Shown here: positions 43,094 through 52,175 of the stretch, one piece after another
Position numbering within the stretch: position 1 is the first letter of the stretch
How the letters are laid out: the number at the start of each line of letters is the position of its first letter
Source of the DNA: Alphaproteobacteria bacterium UBA3612
GTDB lineage: Bacteria; Pseudomonadota; Alphaproteobacteria; Sphingomonadales; Sphingomonadaceae
Length of the DNA: 64,000 nt
Assembly (NCBI GenBank): GCA_002375465.1
Contig: DFLT01000014.1
Location: forward strand, 62,001 to 126,000
Reading direction: 5' to 3'
Program-made: the position numbers and the translations under genes
The notes under the pieces: generated by a model
What the model was told of the DNA's origin: nothing
The model's input: only the letters and a program-made list of their open reading frames with translations
Database searches by the model: none

Positions 43094-44376
43094 GGTGCGG
43101 TCTCCCTTTGCTCAATGTCTGTCATACTCAATTCATCAGGCGGGTCGAAGGTCCGTGCGCGTCTGAGTTCGGGAAACAGGCCCAGATAGGCGGCAACCAC
43201 GACCAGCGCACCGGCCCCGCCGCTTGCAACGGCGACTACCGGGCCGAACAGCGCGGCGAGTCCGCCGGAAAATGCGTCGCCCAATTCGTTAGAGGCGCTG
43301 ATCGTCAACTGCGACACGGCGGAGACACGGCCGCGTTTTTCGTCGGGAGTGTGCAATTGTATGAGGCTGCCACGGATATAGACGCTGAACATGTCGGCAG
43401 CGCCGATAATGAACAGCGCGGCAAGCGAGAGCGGCATTGTTCGCGAAAAGGCGAAGATGATCGTGGCAACCGCGAATACCGCGACGGCGGCCAGCATCTT
43501 TGGCCCGACACCCGTCTGTAGCGGGCGAAAGCTGAACCACAGGGCCGTCAGGGCCGCGCCGATGGCAGGGGCGGCCGCAAGCTGACTGAGCCCGGGGGCG
43601 CCAACCTGCAAAATGTCACGCGCATAAACCGGGAACAGCGCCGTTGCGCCCGCCAGAAATACCGCAAACAGATCAAGCGTTATCGACCCAAGAACGATCT
43701 TGTTATGGCGCACATAGGCTAGTCCCTCGATGATCTGCCCAATGGGCCGCTTGGAGCCGGAAATCGTGCTGCGCGGAACCTCGCCGATGCGGCTGAGCGC
43801 GATGAAGCTGAGCAGGAAGAGAAGAAATGCGATTCCATAGGGAAGGGCAGGCTCAACCTCGTAGAAATAGCCGCCAATTGCGGGACCGACGATCATGCCC
43901 GCCTGCCAGGCGATCGACCCAAGCGCGATTGCGTTCGGCAGGACCGCCTTGGGAACGAGGTTGGGCGCCAGGGAACTGATTGCCGGGCCGGTGAATGCGC
44001 GGGCGATGCCCAGCAGCACCGCAATGCTGAACAGTACCGGCAGCCCCATGTCCCCGGACCATGTGGTGCCTGCCAGGGCAAGCGCACACAAGGCCTGCAA
44101 CGCCACGGTCGCCTTCGCCACGGTCCTGCGATCCAGTAGATCGGCGGCGAGGCCAGAAAAGGGCGTCAGGAAGAACAGCGGCAAAAACTGCAGCAGGCCG
44201 ATCAGTGCCAATTGCCCGGAGGCTCCGGCGACGGACATGCCACTGTCGCGCGCGATATTGTACGTCTGCCAGCCGATGATCAGCAGCATGGCATATTGCG
44301 CCAGGGTCATCGACAGTCGGGCGAACCAGTAGGCGCGGTAATTCGGAATGCGAAGGGGGTGGGGATGTTTGCTCAC
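43090..44376 (-). CDS. MFS transporter
   Basis: Integral membrane protein of 428 residues with about twelve transmembrane segments. The N-terminal IPNYRAYWFARLSMTLAQ and the loop FSGLAADLLDRRTVAK (the MFS A-motif after TM2) place it with the enterobactin-exporter EntS/MFS_3 group of efflux-type carriers. The GTG at 44376 is the start; the frame remains open far upstream over a divergent gene, but that extension is charged and unlike a transporter. It is the first gene of the MFS-cysK-SDR unit. Confidence 0.9.
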   Translation of the reverse strand: MSKHPHPLRIPNYRAYWFARLSMTLAQYAMLLIIGWQTYNIARDSGMSVAGASGQLALIGLLQFLPLFFLTPFSGLAADLLDRRTVAKATVALQALCALALAGTTWSGDMGLPVLFSIAVLLGIARAFTGPAISSLAPNLVPKAVLPNAIALGSIAWQAGMIVGPAIGGYFYEVEPALPYGIAFLLFLLSFIALSRIGEVPRSTISGSKRPIGQIIEGLAYVRHNKIVLGSITLDLFAVFLAGATALFPVYARDILQVGAPGLSQLAAAPAIGAALTALWFSFRPLQTGVGPKMLAAVAVFAVATIIFAFSRTMPLSLAALFIIGAADMFSVYIRGSLIQLHTPDEKRGRVSAVSQLTISASNELGDAFSGGLAALFGPVVAVASGGAGALVVVAAYLGLFPELRRARTFDPPDELSMTDIEQRETAP

Positions 44377-44478
44377 GGGGGTGCCGTCTAAGCTGTTTTG
44401 CCGCGCAGCCAAGTTCAGATCAGGACCGGCGCCAAGATTACCATGACGCCGCCCGCGGATCCGCGTATGAATGACGCC

Positions 44479-45480
44479 ATGAAAACATGCATCTCGCTCG
44501 TCATGGCCGCGACTTTGGCCGTCCCCGCCGCCGCTGCGACCTTGGTCGTGGGCAATAAGGAGGCCGACACGGTCAGCTTCATAGACCTGGCCAGCGGCAC
44601 GGAACTTGCCGAAGTAAAAACCGGCCCCAAGCCACACGAGGTGGCGATTTCGCCGGATGGAACGCGTGCGATGGTGGTCGCCTATGGCGGCACGACGCTG
44701 GACCTGTTCGACGTCAGGCAGGCGAAGAAGATCGGCACGTGCGACCTTGCGCCCAATGAGCGCCCGCACGGCATCGTGTGGACGAAATCGAACGCGATTC
44801 TGGCGACAACCGAGGGCAGTTCCACGGTGACGCTGGTAACGCCCGATTGTGGCCGCGCCTCCTCCGTTGCGACAGGTCAGAAGGGCAGTCATATGCTGGT
44901 TGTCGATGAAGCGCGTAACCGCGCCTACGTGTCCAACCTGCAGGACCAAAGCGTCACTGCGCTGGACCTCGCATCAGGGAAGAAGATCGGTGACTTTAAT
45001 GCGGCGGAGGAGCCGGAGGGCATCGACCTGACGCCGGACGGCAGCGAATTATGGGTCGCGAACAGAGCGTCGAACACGGTTTATGTCCTTGACCCCGACA
45101 GCGGCGCACGGCTGGACAGTATCGACGTGGGCAACATGCCCATCCGCCTCGCCATTTCGCCAGACGGCAAGTGGGCGGTGACGAGCAATATGCGCGACGG
45201 ATCGATTTCTGTCATCGACGTCGAGAAGCGGGAGAATGTGCGGACCATCCAGGTTTCCGGCAGCGAAGAAAGCGGTCAGGTTACGTTGGTCTGGTCAGAG
45301 GATGGCGAGCGTCTGTTTGCGGCGGAAACAGCGAAGGCGCAGATAGCGGAAATCGATTTTTCAAGTGGCGAGGTTTTACGCCATTTGCCTGCTGGAGCAG
45401 GTAGCGACGGGCTCGGCTGGTCACCGATAGATGTCGACCGCAGTGCACTTCCGCTGCCGAAGCCCCAAAGGTCTAACTGA
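44479..45480 (+). CDS. exported YVTN-type beta-propeller protein
   Basis: Periplasmic repeat protein of 333 residues. After a signal peptide (CISLVMAATLAVPAAAA) come about seven blades of roughly 40 residues with repeated motifs such as GPKPHEVAISPDGTRA, PEGIDLTPDGSELWVANR and NMPIRLAISPDGKWAV. These are the SPDG and WVANR marks of the YncE / YVTN family. Such proteins are scaffolds or bind redox cofactors; no catalytic residues can be named. The ATG at 44479 gives a clean signal peptide; in-frame ATGs at 44443 and 44467 are alternatives. Confidence 0.88.
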   Translation: MKTCISLVMAATLAVPAAAATLVVGNKEADTVSFIDLASGTELAEVKTGPKPHEVAISPDGTRAMVVAYGGTTLDLFDVRQAKKIGTCDLAPNERPHGIVWTKSNAILATTEGSSTVTLVTPDCGRASSVATGQKGSHMLVVDEARNRAYVSNLQDQSVTALDLASGKKIGDFNAAEEPEGIDLTPDGSELWVANRASNTVYVLDPDSGARLDSIDVGNMPIRLAISPDGKWAVTSNMRDGSISVIDVEKRENVRTIQVSGSEESGQVTLVWSEDGERLFAAETAKAQIAEIDFSSGEVLRHLPAGAGSDGLGWSPIDVDRSALPLPKPQRSN

Positions 45481-45499
45481 ACGCTGTTGGAGAAGAGAC

Positions 45500-45525
45500 C
45501 GGGACGACCTGTACAGATCGTCCCG
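45500..45525. terminator. Hairpin between convergent beta-propeller and DUF1328 genes
   Basis: CGGGACGA (45500-45507) pairs perfectly with TCGTCCCG (45518-45525) around a 10-base loop, directly after the beta-propeller stop codon. The following bases are only weakly T-rich. Confidence 0.55.
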
Positions 45526-45534
45526 ATCAATAAT

Positions 45535-45717
45535 TTATAGCGAGTCGGAAACCTTCTTTCCTGCCATCAAGCCCAAAACAAGGAAGATCACGAACAGGGC
45601 GATACAGATAAAGAATAGAATTTTCGCGATGCCGACAAAGGCGCCACCAATACCGCCGAAGCCGAGAGCGCCGAGAATAAGTCCTGCGATCAGCAGGATG
45701 ATTGCCCATTTAAGCAT
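45535..45717 (-). CDS. DUF1328 (YtjA family) small membrane protein
   Basis: A 60-residue protein starting MLKWAIILLIAGLI, with two hydrophobic segments separated by the glycine-rich turn GALGFGGIGGAFVGIAKI and ending in a short basic tail. Length and sequence pattern fit DUF1328, a family of small inner-membrane proteins of unknown function often seen in stress regulons. The ATG at 45717 is the family start; the frame extends upstream without conservation. It lies downstream of the gamma-carbonic-anhydrase gene on the same strand. Confidence 0.92.
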   Translation of the reverse strand: MLKWAIILLIAGLILGALGFGGIGGAFVGIAKILFFICIALFVIFLVLGLMAGKKVSDSL

Positions 45718-45814
45718 CGTTGAAGCCTTTTCTGTGAACGAGTGCCCGGACAGCGCTTCTACAACAGTTTTGTTCCCACCGGTGCGATGCCGCCAAAATT
45801 GAGGCCGCAGCGGG

Positions 45815-46333
45815 TTAGCCGAGCTGTTGCCGGTGCCGCTGTGCCAGACCGACATAGGCGTCAACGCCAGCCCGGTTTTGCTCGATCTGCTCGGATGTCA
45901 TGTTGGCGAAGAACTTTGCGGGTCTGCCCGCCCATATCTCGCCGGACGGGATCGTCTTTCCGGGGGTCAATAGCGCGCCTGCCGCCAGCATTGCGTCGGT
46001 TTCGATGACGCAGCCATCCATGACGATGGCGCCGAGACCAACGAAACTGTGATCCCTTAACGTGCAGCCATGCACAACTGCCATATGGCCGATCAGGCAG
46101 TCGGCGCCGATGAATGTGCCATGCGTTCCGCGAGAGACATGAACGATGCTGCCATCCTGGATATTGGTTCGCGCACCCACCACGATGGAATGCACGTCGC
46201 CGCGCAGGACGCAATTGTACCAGATACTGGCGCCTTCATTCACCTCGACATTGCCGATGATCTGCGCACCCGGTGCGATGAAGGCGTCCGGTGCGATGCG
46301 GGGCGACGTGTCGTCGAAGCTGTGTAGCGGCAT
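45815..46333 (-). CDS. gamma-class carbonic anhydrase-like protein
   Basis: Left-handed beta-helix protein of 172 residues built of hexapeptide repeats. Motifs GDVHSIVVGARTNIQDGSIVHV, LIGHMAVVHGCTLRD and IVMDGCVIETDAMLAAGALL place it in the gamma-CA/PaaY/YrdA group. The three zinc-binding histidines are present (one in SIVHVS and two in IGHMAVVH), so a metal site is likely, but real carbonic anhydrase activity varies within the group. It lies 8 bases downstream of the GNAT gene in the argC unit. Confidence 0.9.
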   Translation of the reverse strand: MPLHSFDDTSPRIAPDAFIAPGAQIIGNVEVNEGASIWYNCVLRGDVHSIVVGARTNIQDGSIVHVSRGTHGTFIGADCLIGHMAVVHGCTLRDHSFVGLGAIVMDGCVIETDAMLAAGALLTPGKTIPSGEIWAGRPAKFFANMTSEQIEQNRAGVDAYVGLAQRHRQQLG

Positions 46334-46341
46334 AAAAGGTC

Positions 46342-46875
46342 TCAGGCAGGGTGGGTCGAGTAGACGATGATGTTACGAAGGCGCGCCTCATGCCGTCCAT
46401 CGGGGTCTGGCAAAATATAGTCGAGATCGGTTCTGCGGTGCATGCCAAGCCGCTCCATCAGGCCCCAGCTTCGTTCATTGCCGACAACGGTCAGCGCCAT
46501 AACAGCCTGGCCCGGATCGCGCTCCGCCGCCCATTCCAGCGTGGCTGTGGCGGCTTCGCGCGCATAGCCCTGCCCCCAAGCATCGCGCTTCAACCGCCAC
46601 CCGATTTCCAGGTTTCCGGCGGGCGGCCCGTGTTCGCAGCGTTTCAGGCCGCAAAAGCCCAGGAACTCGCCAGTGTCGGATCGTTCCAGCGCCCAGAAAC
46701 TATGCCCCATCTCACGGGTAAATTGCTGCAGCCTTGCGATCAGGTCGTCGGTCTCGGACAGGCTCTGCGGCGGCCCCAGATGCGCCATGACCTCGGGATC
46801 ATTGTTCATGACATTCAGCGGCAGACGGTCGCTGTCCCGCCAATCGCGCAAGACGAGGCGCGCTGTCGTGATCAC
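46342..46875 (-). CDS. GNAT family N-acetyltransferase (RimJ/RimL type)
   Basis: A 177-residue acetyltransferase with the order TARLVLRDWRDSD, FWALERSDTGEFLGFCGLKRC, NLEIGWRLKRDAWGQGYARE (the acetyl-CoA-binding Q/R-x-x-G-x-G/A motif reads WGQGYA) and LTVVGNERSWGLMERLGM. This is the RimL-like subgroup that acetylates protein N-termini or small amines; the substrate is unknown. Its GTG start overlaps the argC stop by four bases (GTGA). Confidence 0.9.
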   Translation of the reverse strand: MITTARLVLRDWRDSDRLPLNVMNNDPEVMAHLGPPQSLSETDDLIARLQQFTREMGHSFWALERSDTGEFLGFCGLKRCEHGPPAGNLEIGWRLKRDAWGQGYAREAATATLEWAAERDPGQAVMALTVVGNERSWGLMERLGMHRRTDLDYILPDPDGRHEARLRNIIVYSTHPA

Positions 46876-47915
46876 GGGAACAGGGGTGCCTGTGTCAGAC
46901 CCGCGGTTTCATCCAACCCGAACATCAAATTCATGTTCTGGATCGCCTGTCCGCTGGACCCTTTTACCAGATTGTCGATGGCGGCAACGACGATTGCGCG
47001 GCCGGGAATACGATCGGCAAATATGTTCAGGACGACATGGTTCGACCCTCGCACCATGCGTGTGGCAGGGGCAATCCCCTCGGGCAGGATGTGCACAAAG
47101 GGAGAGGTCGCATAGCTTTGGGCAAGGCAGTCTCTCAGGTCGGAGACCGACCGCCCTTCGCCAAGTTCAACTGTGATGGTTTCCAACTCGCCACGGTTCA
47201 TCGGGACGAGATGCGGAACGAAGCTGATCGTGACGTCGGTCCCGGCGCGCTTACCAAGCTCCTGCTCGATTTCCGGCATGTGCCTATGTCCGCCGAGACC
47301 ATAGGGGTGAACCGCCTCTGCCACTTCTGGGAACAGGTTCGCCTCCTTCAGGCTGCGACCCGCACCACTCACTCCGCTAAGGGCGTTGATGGTAATATTA
47401 CGTGCAGAAATATCGCCGCGTTCCAGAAGCGGCAGGAGAGCGAGCAACGCTGCGGTCGGATAGCAGCCGGGGCAGGCAACCAGCGCGGCATCCGGCAGGG
47501 CGTCGCGCGCAAATTCGGTCAGCCCATAGACGGCTTCTGACATGAGGGCGGGGGCGGGATGCGCCGTGCCGTACCATTCTGCATATATATCCGCGTCGTC
47601 GAGCCGGAAATCTGCGCTGAGATCAATGATCCTGGGGCCGTTCAGGCCAGAGAGAAGCTCCGCACTGGTGGCATGCGGCAGGCATCCGAACACAACATCG
47701 ATGCCGTCCCAGTCGATCTCTTCCGCTCGCTGAAGCGGCGGCAGGTCGGGAAACATCGCCATGTGCGGCCAGATGTCGGACATCTTGTTTCCAGCTTTGG
47801 CATTGGCGCTGAGTGCAGCAATGCTGATATTGGGATGGCCGAGGGCAAGACGCACGAGGTCCGCGCCAGTGTATCCAGAGGCTCCGAGGACCGCGATTCG
47901 AATGGTGCTGCTCAT
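46872..47915 (-). CDS. argC: N-acetyl-gamma-glutamyl-phosphate reductase
   Basis: NADPH-dependent third step of arginine synthesis. The 347-residue protein begins with the nucleotide-binding AVLGASGYTGADLVRLA, has the catalytic cysteine Cys151 in ACPGCYPTA, and GLGGHRHMPEIEQEL with the acid/base histidine. It is the long (about 345-residue) type. It heads a unit with the GNAT and gamma-CA genes. No other arg gene is adjacent, though carAB, which supplies carbamoyl phosphate for arginine, is in the window. Confidence 0.97.
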   Translation of the reverse strand: MSSTIRIAVLGASGYTGADLVRLALGHPNISIAALSANAKAGNKMSDIWPHMAMFPDLPPLQRAEEIDWDGIDVVFGCLPHATSAELLSGLNGPRIIDLSADFRLDDADIYAEWYGTAHPAPALMSEAVYGLTEFARDALPDAALVACPGCYPTAALLALLPLLERGDISARNITINALSGVSGAGRSLKEANLFPEVAEAVHPYGLGGHRHMPEIEQELGKRAGTDVTISFVPHLVPMNRGELETITVELGEGRSVSDLRDCLAQSYATSPFVHILPEGIAPATRMVRGSNHVVLNIFADRIPGRAIVVAAIDNLVKGSSGQAIQNMNLMFGLDETAGLTQAPLFP

Positions 47916-48039
47916 GGCGGCTGACTAGCCGAGGGGCCTGTCGATACCAACCCTTTCGCATCCCAGTGCCCCCTGAGTTCGAGGTCTGGCGTCACAGCTG
48001 GCCTTTTTTCTCGCGGCTCGCCATGCCATCAGGCGCGCC

Positions 48040-48789
48040 ATGAAGGCATTTCGAACTTTGCACGCAGCGGGCGACGCCCTGATCGTTGCCGACCATGCGG
48101 GAACCTCTGTGCCGCCGCAGGTGGATCTGGGTCTGTCCGATGAAGAGATGCGGCGTCACATCGCCGTGGACATCGGCATCGCGGCCCTGACGGAACAGGT
48201 GGCAAAGCTGATTCATGCGCGCGCGGTCCTTGCCACTCTTTCGCGGCTTGTCGTGGACCCCAACCGTTCTTTGGACGAACCGGGCCTGATACCGCAAATC
48301 AGCGATGGAACCTCCGTGCCCGGTAATCGCGCGATGAATGAAGCAGAGCGCGAGGCGAGGATCGCCTTTCACCAATCATATCATGCGGAGATTGAGCGGC
48401 TGATCGCGGAACGCCGACCCGCTCTTTTGGTGTCGCTGCACAGTTTTACGCAGTCCTTGAAGACCGACCCCGAAGTTCAGCGGCCGTGGGACGCGGGTCT
48501 TTTATACAATGAGGACGACACCACCGCTCAAATTGGCATCGATTTCCTGCGCGCCGAGGGCCTGACGGTCGGCGATAATCAGCCCTATTCCGGTGCGCTG
48601 ACCGGATACACCATTATCCGCCACGCGGAGAACAACGCAATTCCGTCGCTGTTTCTGGAGGTGAGGAACGATCATCTGCAGGACGATGACAGCATAGAGA
48701 TTTGGGCGGACAGGGTTGCGAGGCTGATCCGTCACACGCAGAAGGTGCTGCAGAACGACGGCACGACAGAAGGAAAGACCGCTCCGTGA
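48040..48789 (+). CDS. N-formylglutamate amidohydrolase
   Basis: Zinc hydrolase of 249 residues of the FGase family (HutG type), which releases formate from N-formyl-glutamate or related N-formyl amino acids. Motifs are LIVADHAGTSVPPQVDLGLSDE near the start, RLVVDPNRSLDEP near 69-81, YHAEIERLIAERRPALLVSLHSFT and GDNQPYSGALTGYTI. Together these supply the metal-binding Asp/His residues. Its TGA overlaps the GTG of ilvD (GTGA). No other histidine-degradation gene is nearby, so its physiological substrate is open. Confidence 0.9.
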   Translation: MKAFRTLHAAGDALIVADHAGTSVPPQVDLGLSDEEMRRHIAVDIGIAALTEQVAKLIHARAVLATLSRLVVDPNRSLDEPGLIPQISDGTSVPGNRAMNEAEREARIAFHQSYHAEIERLIAERRPALLVSLHSFTQSLKTDPEVQRPWDAGLLYNEDDTTAQIGIDFLRAEGLTVGDNQPYSGALTGYTIIRHAENNAIPSLFLEVRNDHLQDDDSIEIWADRVARLIRHTQKVLQNDGTTEGKTAP

Positions 48790-50498
48790 TCGATAAATCG
48801 AAACTTCCCAGCCGCCACGTCTCCGTTGGACCGGAGCGCGCGCCGCACCGCTCCTATTATTATGCGATGGGTCTGACCGAGGAAGAAATCGCGCGGCCTT
48901 TCGTAGGGATTGCTTCCGCGGGGAATGATTCCGCCCCCTGCAACACGCTGCTCGACGTGCAGGCCGACGCATGCCGGGAGGGTGTGAATGCCGCGGGCGG
49001 TATGCCACGCCGGTTCAACACGATCACTGTCACTGACGGCATCGCCATGGGACATCAGGGCATGAAGGCGTCTCTTGCCAGTCGCGAGGTCATCGCCGAT
49101 TCCGTCGAGCTGAGCGTTCGCGGCCATTGTTACGACGCGCTGGTTGCCTTTGCCGGCTGTGACAAAAGCCTTCCTGGCATGATGATGGCCATGTTGCGGC
49201 TGAATGTACCGTCGGTCTTTGTCTATGGCGGGTCGATCCTGCCGGGGCGCTTCCACGATAAGGATGTCACCGTGGTCGACGTTTTCGAGGCTGTGGGCGC
49301 GCATGCCGCCGGCAGCTGCCCGTTGCAGGAATTGATCGCGCTGGAAAAGGTTGCCTGTCCGGGCCATGGAGCATGTGGTGGGCAGTTCACTGCGAATACA
49401 ATGGCATGCGTCGCGGAGGCGATTGGTCTTTCGCTGCCAAATTCCAACATGGCTCCGGCCCCGCACGAAAGCCGGGAAGATTATGCCATCGCGGCCGGCA
49501 AGGCAGTCATGCACATGTTGGAGAAAAACATCAGGCCGCGTGACATCTGCACGCGGGAAGCCTTTGAAAATGCTGCGCGTGTCGTGGCTGCGACGGGTGG
49601 ATCGACAAACGCCGCCCTGCATCTGCCCGCCATGGCGGCGGAGGCAGGCATTGATTTTGACCTGTTCGACGTCGCAGAGATATTCAAAACAACGCCTTAC
49701 ATTGCCGACCTGAAGCCAGGTGGTAAGTATGTGGCGAAGGATATGCATGCTGCAGGCGGCATTTACATGCTGATGAAAACATTGCTGGCGAACGATTTGC
49801 TGCACGGTGACTGCATGACGGTTACCGGAAAGACGCTGGCGGAAAATCTGGAGGAGATCCGTTGGAACTCCGATCAGGATGTTATTTATGACGTGAAGGC
49901 GCCCCTCTCTCCGACAGGAGGGGTCGTCGGCCTCAAGGGGTCTCTCGCTCCGGACGGTGCCATTGTGAAAGTGGCCGGTCTGAAAGGACTGACGTTCACA
50001 GGCCCGGCCCGCGTGTTCGATTGCGAGGAGGAGTGCTTCGCCGCGGTCGAGGCGCGCGAGTATAAGGAGGGCGAGGTCCTGGTCATCCGCTATGAAGGTC
50101 CGAAGGGCGGCCCCGGTATGCGCGAAATGCTGTCCACGACGGCAGCGCTCTATGGTCAGGGCATGGGTGACAAAGTTGCGCTGATCACGGACGGACGTTT
50201 TTCAGGCGGCACGCGCGGTTTCTGCATAGGTCATGTCGGACCAGAGGCAGCGGACGGCGGACCCATCGGGTTGGTGGAAAATGGCGATCTGATTGCCATT
50301 GATGCCCAGGCGGGGACTATCGAATTATTGGTGGAAGAAGTGGTTCTCGACCAGCGGCGCGCCAAGTGGCAACCGCGTATGAACGACTACCAGGCGGGGG
50401 CGCTGTGGAAATATGCGCAAGGGGTCGGGCCCGCCCGCACTGGAGCATGCACGCACCCCGGCGCGCGCAAAGAGACGCATATTTATGCCGATACGTAA
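48786..50498 (+). CDS. ilvD: dihydroxy-acid dehydratase
   Basis: Iron-sulfur dehydratase of branched-chain amino-acid synthesis. The 570-residue protein has the cluster cysteines in NDSAPCNTL, AFAGCDKSLPGMMMA and HGACGGQFTANTMA, and the C-terminal signature GRFSGGTRGFCIGHVGPEA. Its length is typical of the 560-620 residue IlvD branch rather than Edd. The GTG start overlaps the preceding stop. The closeness to an amidohydrolase is probably only operon packing. Confidence 0.95.
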   Translation: MIDKSKLPSRHVSVGPERAPHRSYYYAMGLTEEEIARPFVGIASAGNDSAPCNTLLDVQADACREGVNAAGGMPRRFNTITVTDGIAMGHQGMKASLASREVIADSVELSVRGHCYDALVAFAGCDKSLPGMMMAMLRLNVPSVFVYGGSILPGRFHDKDVTVVDVFEAVGAHAAGSCPLQELIALEKVACPGHGACGGQFTANTMACVAEAIGLSLPNSNMAPAPHESREDYAIAAGKAVMHMLEKNIRPRDICTREAFENAARVVAATGGSTNAALHLPAMAAEAGIDFDLFDVAEIFKTTPYIADLKPGGKYVAKDMHAAGGIYMLMKTLLANDLLHGDCMTVTGKTLAENLEEIRWNSDQDVIYDVKAPLSPTGGVVGLKGSLAPDGAIVKVAGLKGLTFTGPARVFDCEEECFAAVEAREYKEGEVLVIRYEGPKGGPGMREMLSTTAALYGQGMGDKVALITDGRFSGGTRGFCIGHVGPEAADGGPIGLVENGDLIAIDAQAGTIELLVEEVVLDQRRAKWQPRMNDYQAGALWKYAQGVGPARTGACTHPGARKETHIYADT

Positions 50499-50514
50499 GT
50501 CCGACTCCCGTCGG

Positions 50515-50766
50515 CTAAGGCAGCGGGCGATCGGGCTGGGTCGGCAGTGGCTTTGCCGGCGGAATGTCCGCCAGCATTTCAGGCGGAAGGGCGGTTGCGC
50601 GTACTTCCGCAGGCGGAGCCTCTCCCATCGCCTCGAACACAGGCGCTCCATATTCGTTGCGTGGAACCTCGCCGGGCGTAAGCGAGCGCCCGCCCGCATA
50701 GTTCGGGGAGGGTGCACAGGCGGAAATTGCGAGACTGGCCGCAGCCAACAGGAATATCGTACGCAT
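50515..50766 (-). CDS. small lipoprotein, proline-rich
   Basis: An 83-residue protein with a lipoprotein signal (TIFLLAAASLAISAC; Cys17 would be lipidated) followed by a Pro/Ala-rich, low-complexity chain without domains that I recognise. Landmarks are TPGEVPRNEYGAPVFEAM and the Pro-rich C-terminus. It lies alone on the minus strand between ilvD and the NAD(P)HX repair gene. Confidence 0.75.
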   Translation of the reverse strand: MRTIFLLAAASLAISACAPSPNYAGGRSLTPGEVPRNEYGAPVFEAMGEAPPAEVRATALPPEMLADIPPAKPLPTQPDRPLP

Positions 50767-50822
50767 GCCGCGCAGCTATCACATTCACGACCGACATCGC
50801 CAGTCAAAGATAAATCCGTGCG

Positions 50823-52175
50823 ATGAACCGGCAGCGAACGATATTGACCGGCCAGGAAATGCGCACGGCGGAGGAGCAGGCCGCCGAGAACGGCATTTCG
50901 GAATGGGTGCTGATGCAGCAGGCGGGCAGGGGTGCGGGGCAGGCGATGGCCGCCTCAGCGAACGGGTTGCCGATTTTGGTTCTATGCGGAACCGGCAATA
51001 ATGGCGGCGATGGCTATGTGGCTGCTGAAACCCTGCGCCGAATGGGATGCGACGTTCGTGTCGCTGCATTCGACCAACCTGACAGGGAGCCTGCAAAGAC
51101 TGCTGCAAATTACTGGAATGGCGAAACCATTTCTCCGGAATCAGCTGATCCCTGCGCGGTGTTTGTCGATGCCCTGTTCGGCACCGGTCTGTCACGGCCG
51201 TTAGAGGGGGTGGCCCATGCGGCACTTCTGCGTCTGGCAGCGGGGAGCCAGCAGCGGATCGCCTTTGACCTGCCCAGTGGTGTGGACAGCGACACCGGAC
51301 GGTGTCTGTCCTCAACCCCGGAATTCCATCGCACCCTCGCATTTGGTGCGTTGAAGCCGTCACACCTGCTCTATCCTGCCGCGCAATTCTGCGGCCGGGT
51401 CGATGTGGTGCCGATCGACATAGACGCTTCCAAGGCCCGCACCTTCGCTCTTGCCGCGCCTGAACGGATCAACATCGACCCCACCGCTCATAAATATCAG
51501 CGTGGCTCGGTCGCCGTCGCCGCAGGCGACATGCCGGGGGCCGCGGGCCTTGCTGCCCGCGCGGCCCAACGGGCCGGGGCGGGGTTTGTCACGCTGGCGG
51601 GAAATACCTCACCCTTTCCGCCCTCCTCGCTCGTCATGCGGGAAGTCATAGACCTCGACGCCCGCCGGACTGATGCTGGGGTTATCGGCCCTGGACTCGG
51701 TAGCGGCGAGACGGCGGAGGCGCTGGCTGCGGCGTTTTTGAGCCTAGGCGTGCCGCTGGTGATCGACGGCGACATGTTTTCAATTTTTGCTGACAAGCCT
51801 GATCAATTATTCGGCCGAGGTGACGTCATGACGCCGCATGAGGGCGAGTTCGGACGCTTTTTCGGCGACCTTTCCGGATCGAAGATCGACCGGGCCCGTA
51901 CCGCAGCGGCGCGCAGCGGCAATGTGATCGTCCTTAAAGGTGCGGATACGGTGATCGCATCTCCGGCCGGCGATGTGGCCGTCAACGATCATGCTCATCC
52001 CCGCCTGGCGGTCGCGGGGAGTGGTGACATTCTCGCAGGCATTATCGCGGCGGAGATCGCCCGGGGCCGCTCGCCGTTCGATGCCGCCTGTGCCGGCGTT
52101 TGGCGGCATGGCGACGGGGGACTGAAGGCGCGCGATGGCATGATTGCCGAGGATCTGCTGGAACTTATCCGCTGA
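50823..52175 (+). CDS. bifunctional NAD(P)HX epimerase / ADP-dependent dehydratase
   Basis: Metabolite-repair enzyme of 450 residues that restores damaged (hydrated) NADH and NADPH. The N-terminal YjeF_N epimerase domain (about 1-205) has MRTAEEQAAENGIS, LCGTGNNGGDGYVAA and ALFGTGLSRPLEG. The C-terminal carbohydrate-kinase-like dehydratase domain (about 210-450) has HKYQRGSVAVAAGDMPGAAG, VIGPGLGSG, LTPHEGEFGR-like MTPHEGEFGRFFG and VAGSGDILAGIIAA. Both halves look intact. The TGA overlaps the ATG of the downstream RNA methyltransferase gene (TGATG). Confidence 0.94.
   Translation: MNRQRTILTGQEMRTAEEQAAENGISEWVLMQQAGRGAGQAMAASANGLPILVLCGTGNNGGDGYVAAETLRRMGCDVRVAAFDQPDREPAKTAANYWNGETISPESADPCAVFVDALFGTGLSRPLEGVAHAALLRLAAGSQQRIAFDLPSGVDSDTGRCLSSTPEFHRTLAFGALKPSHLLYPAAQFCGRVDVVPIDIDASKARTFALAAPERINIDPTAHKYQRGSVAVAAGDMPGAAGLAARAAQRAGAGFVTLAGNTSPFPPSSLVMREVIDLDARRTDAGVIGPGLGSGETAEALAAAFLSLGVPLVIDGDMFSIFADKPDQLFGRGDVMTPHEGEFGRFFGDLSGSKIDRARTAAARSGNVIVLKGADTVIASPAGDVAVNDHAHPRLAVAGSGDILAGIIAAEIARGRSPFDAACAGVWRHGDGGLKARDGMIAEDLLELIR

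Noticed and set aside
44377..44949. Long N-terminal extension of the MFS transporter frame
   Set aside because: It is charged and overlaps the coding region of the divergent beta-propeller gene; the GTG at 44376 begins the first membrane segment.
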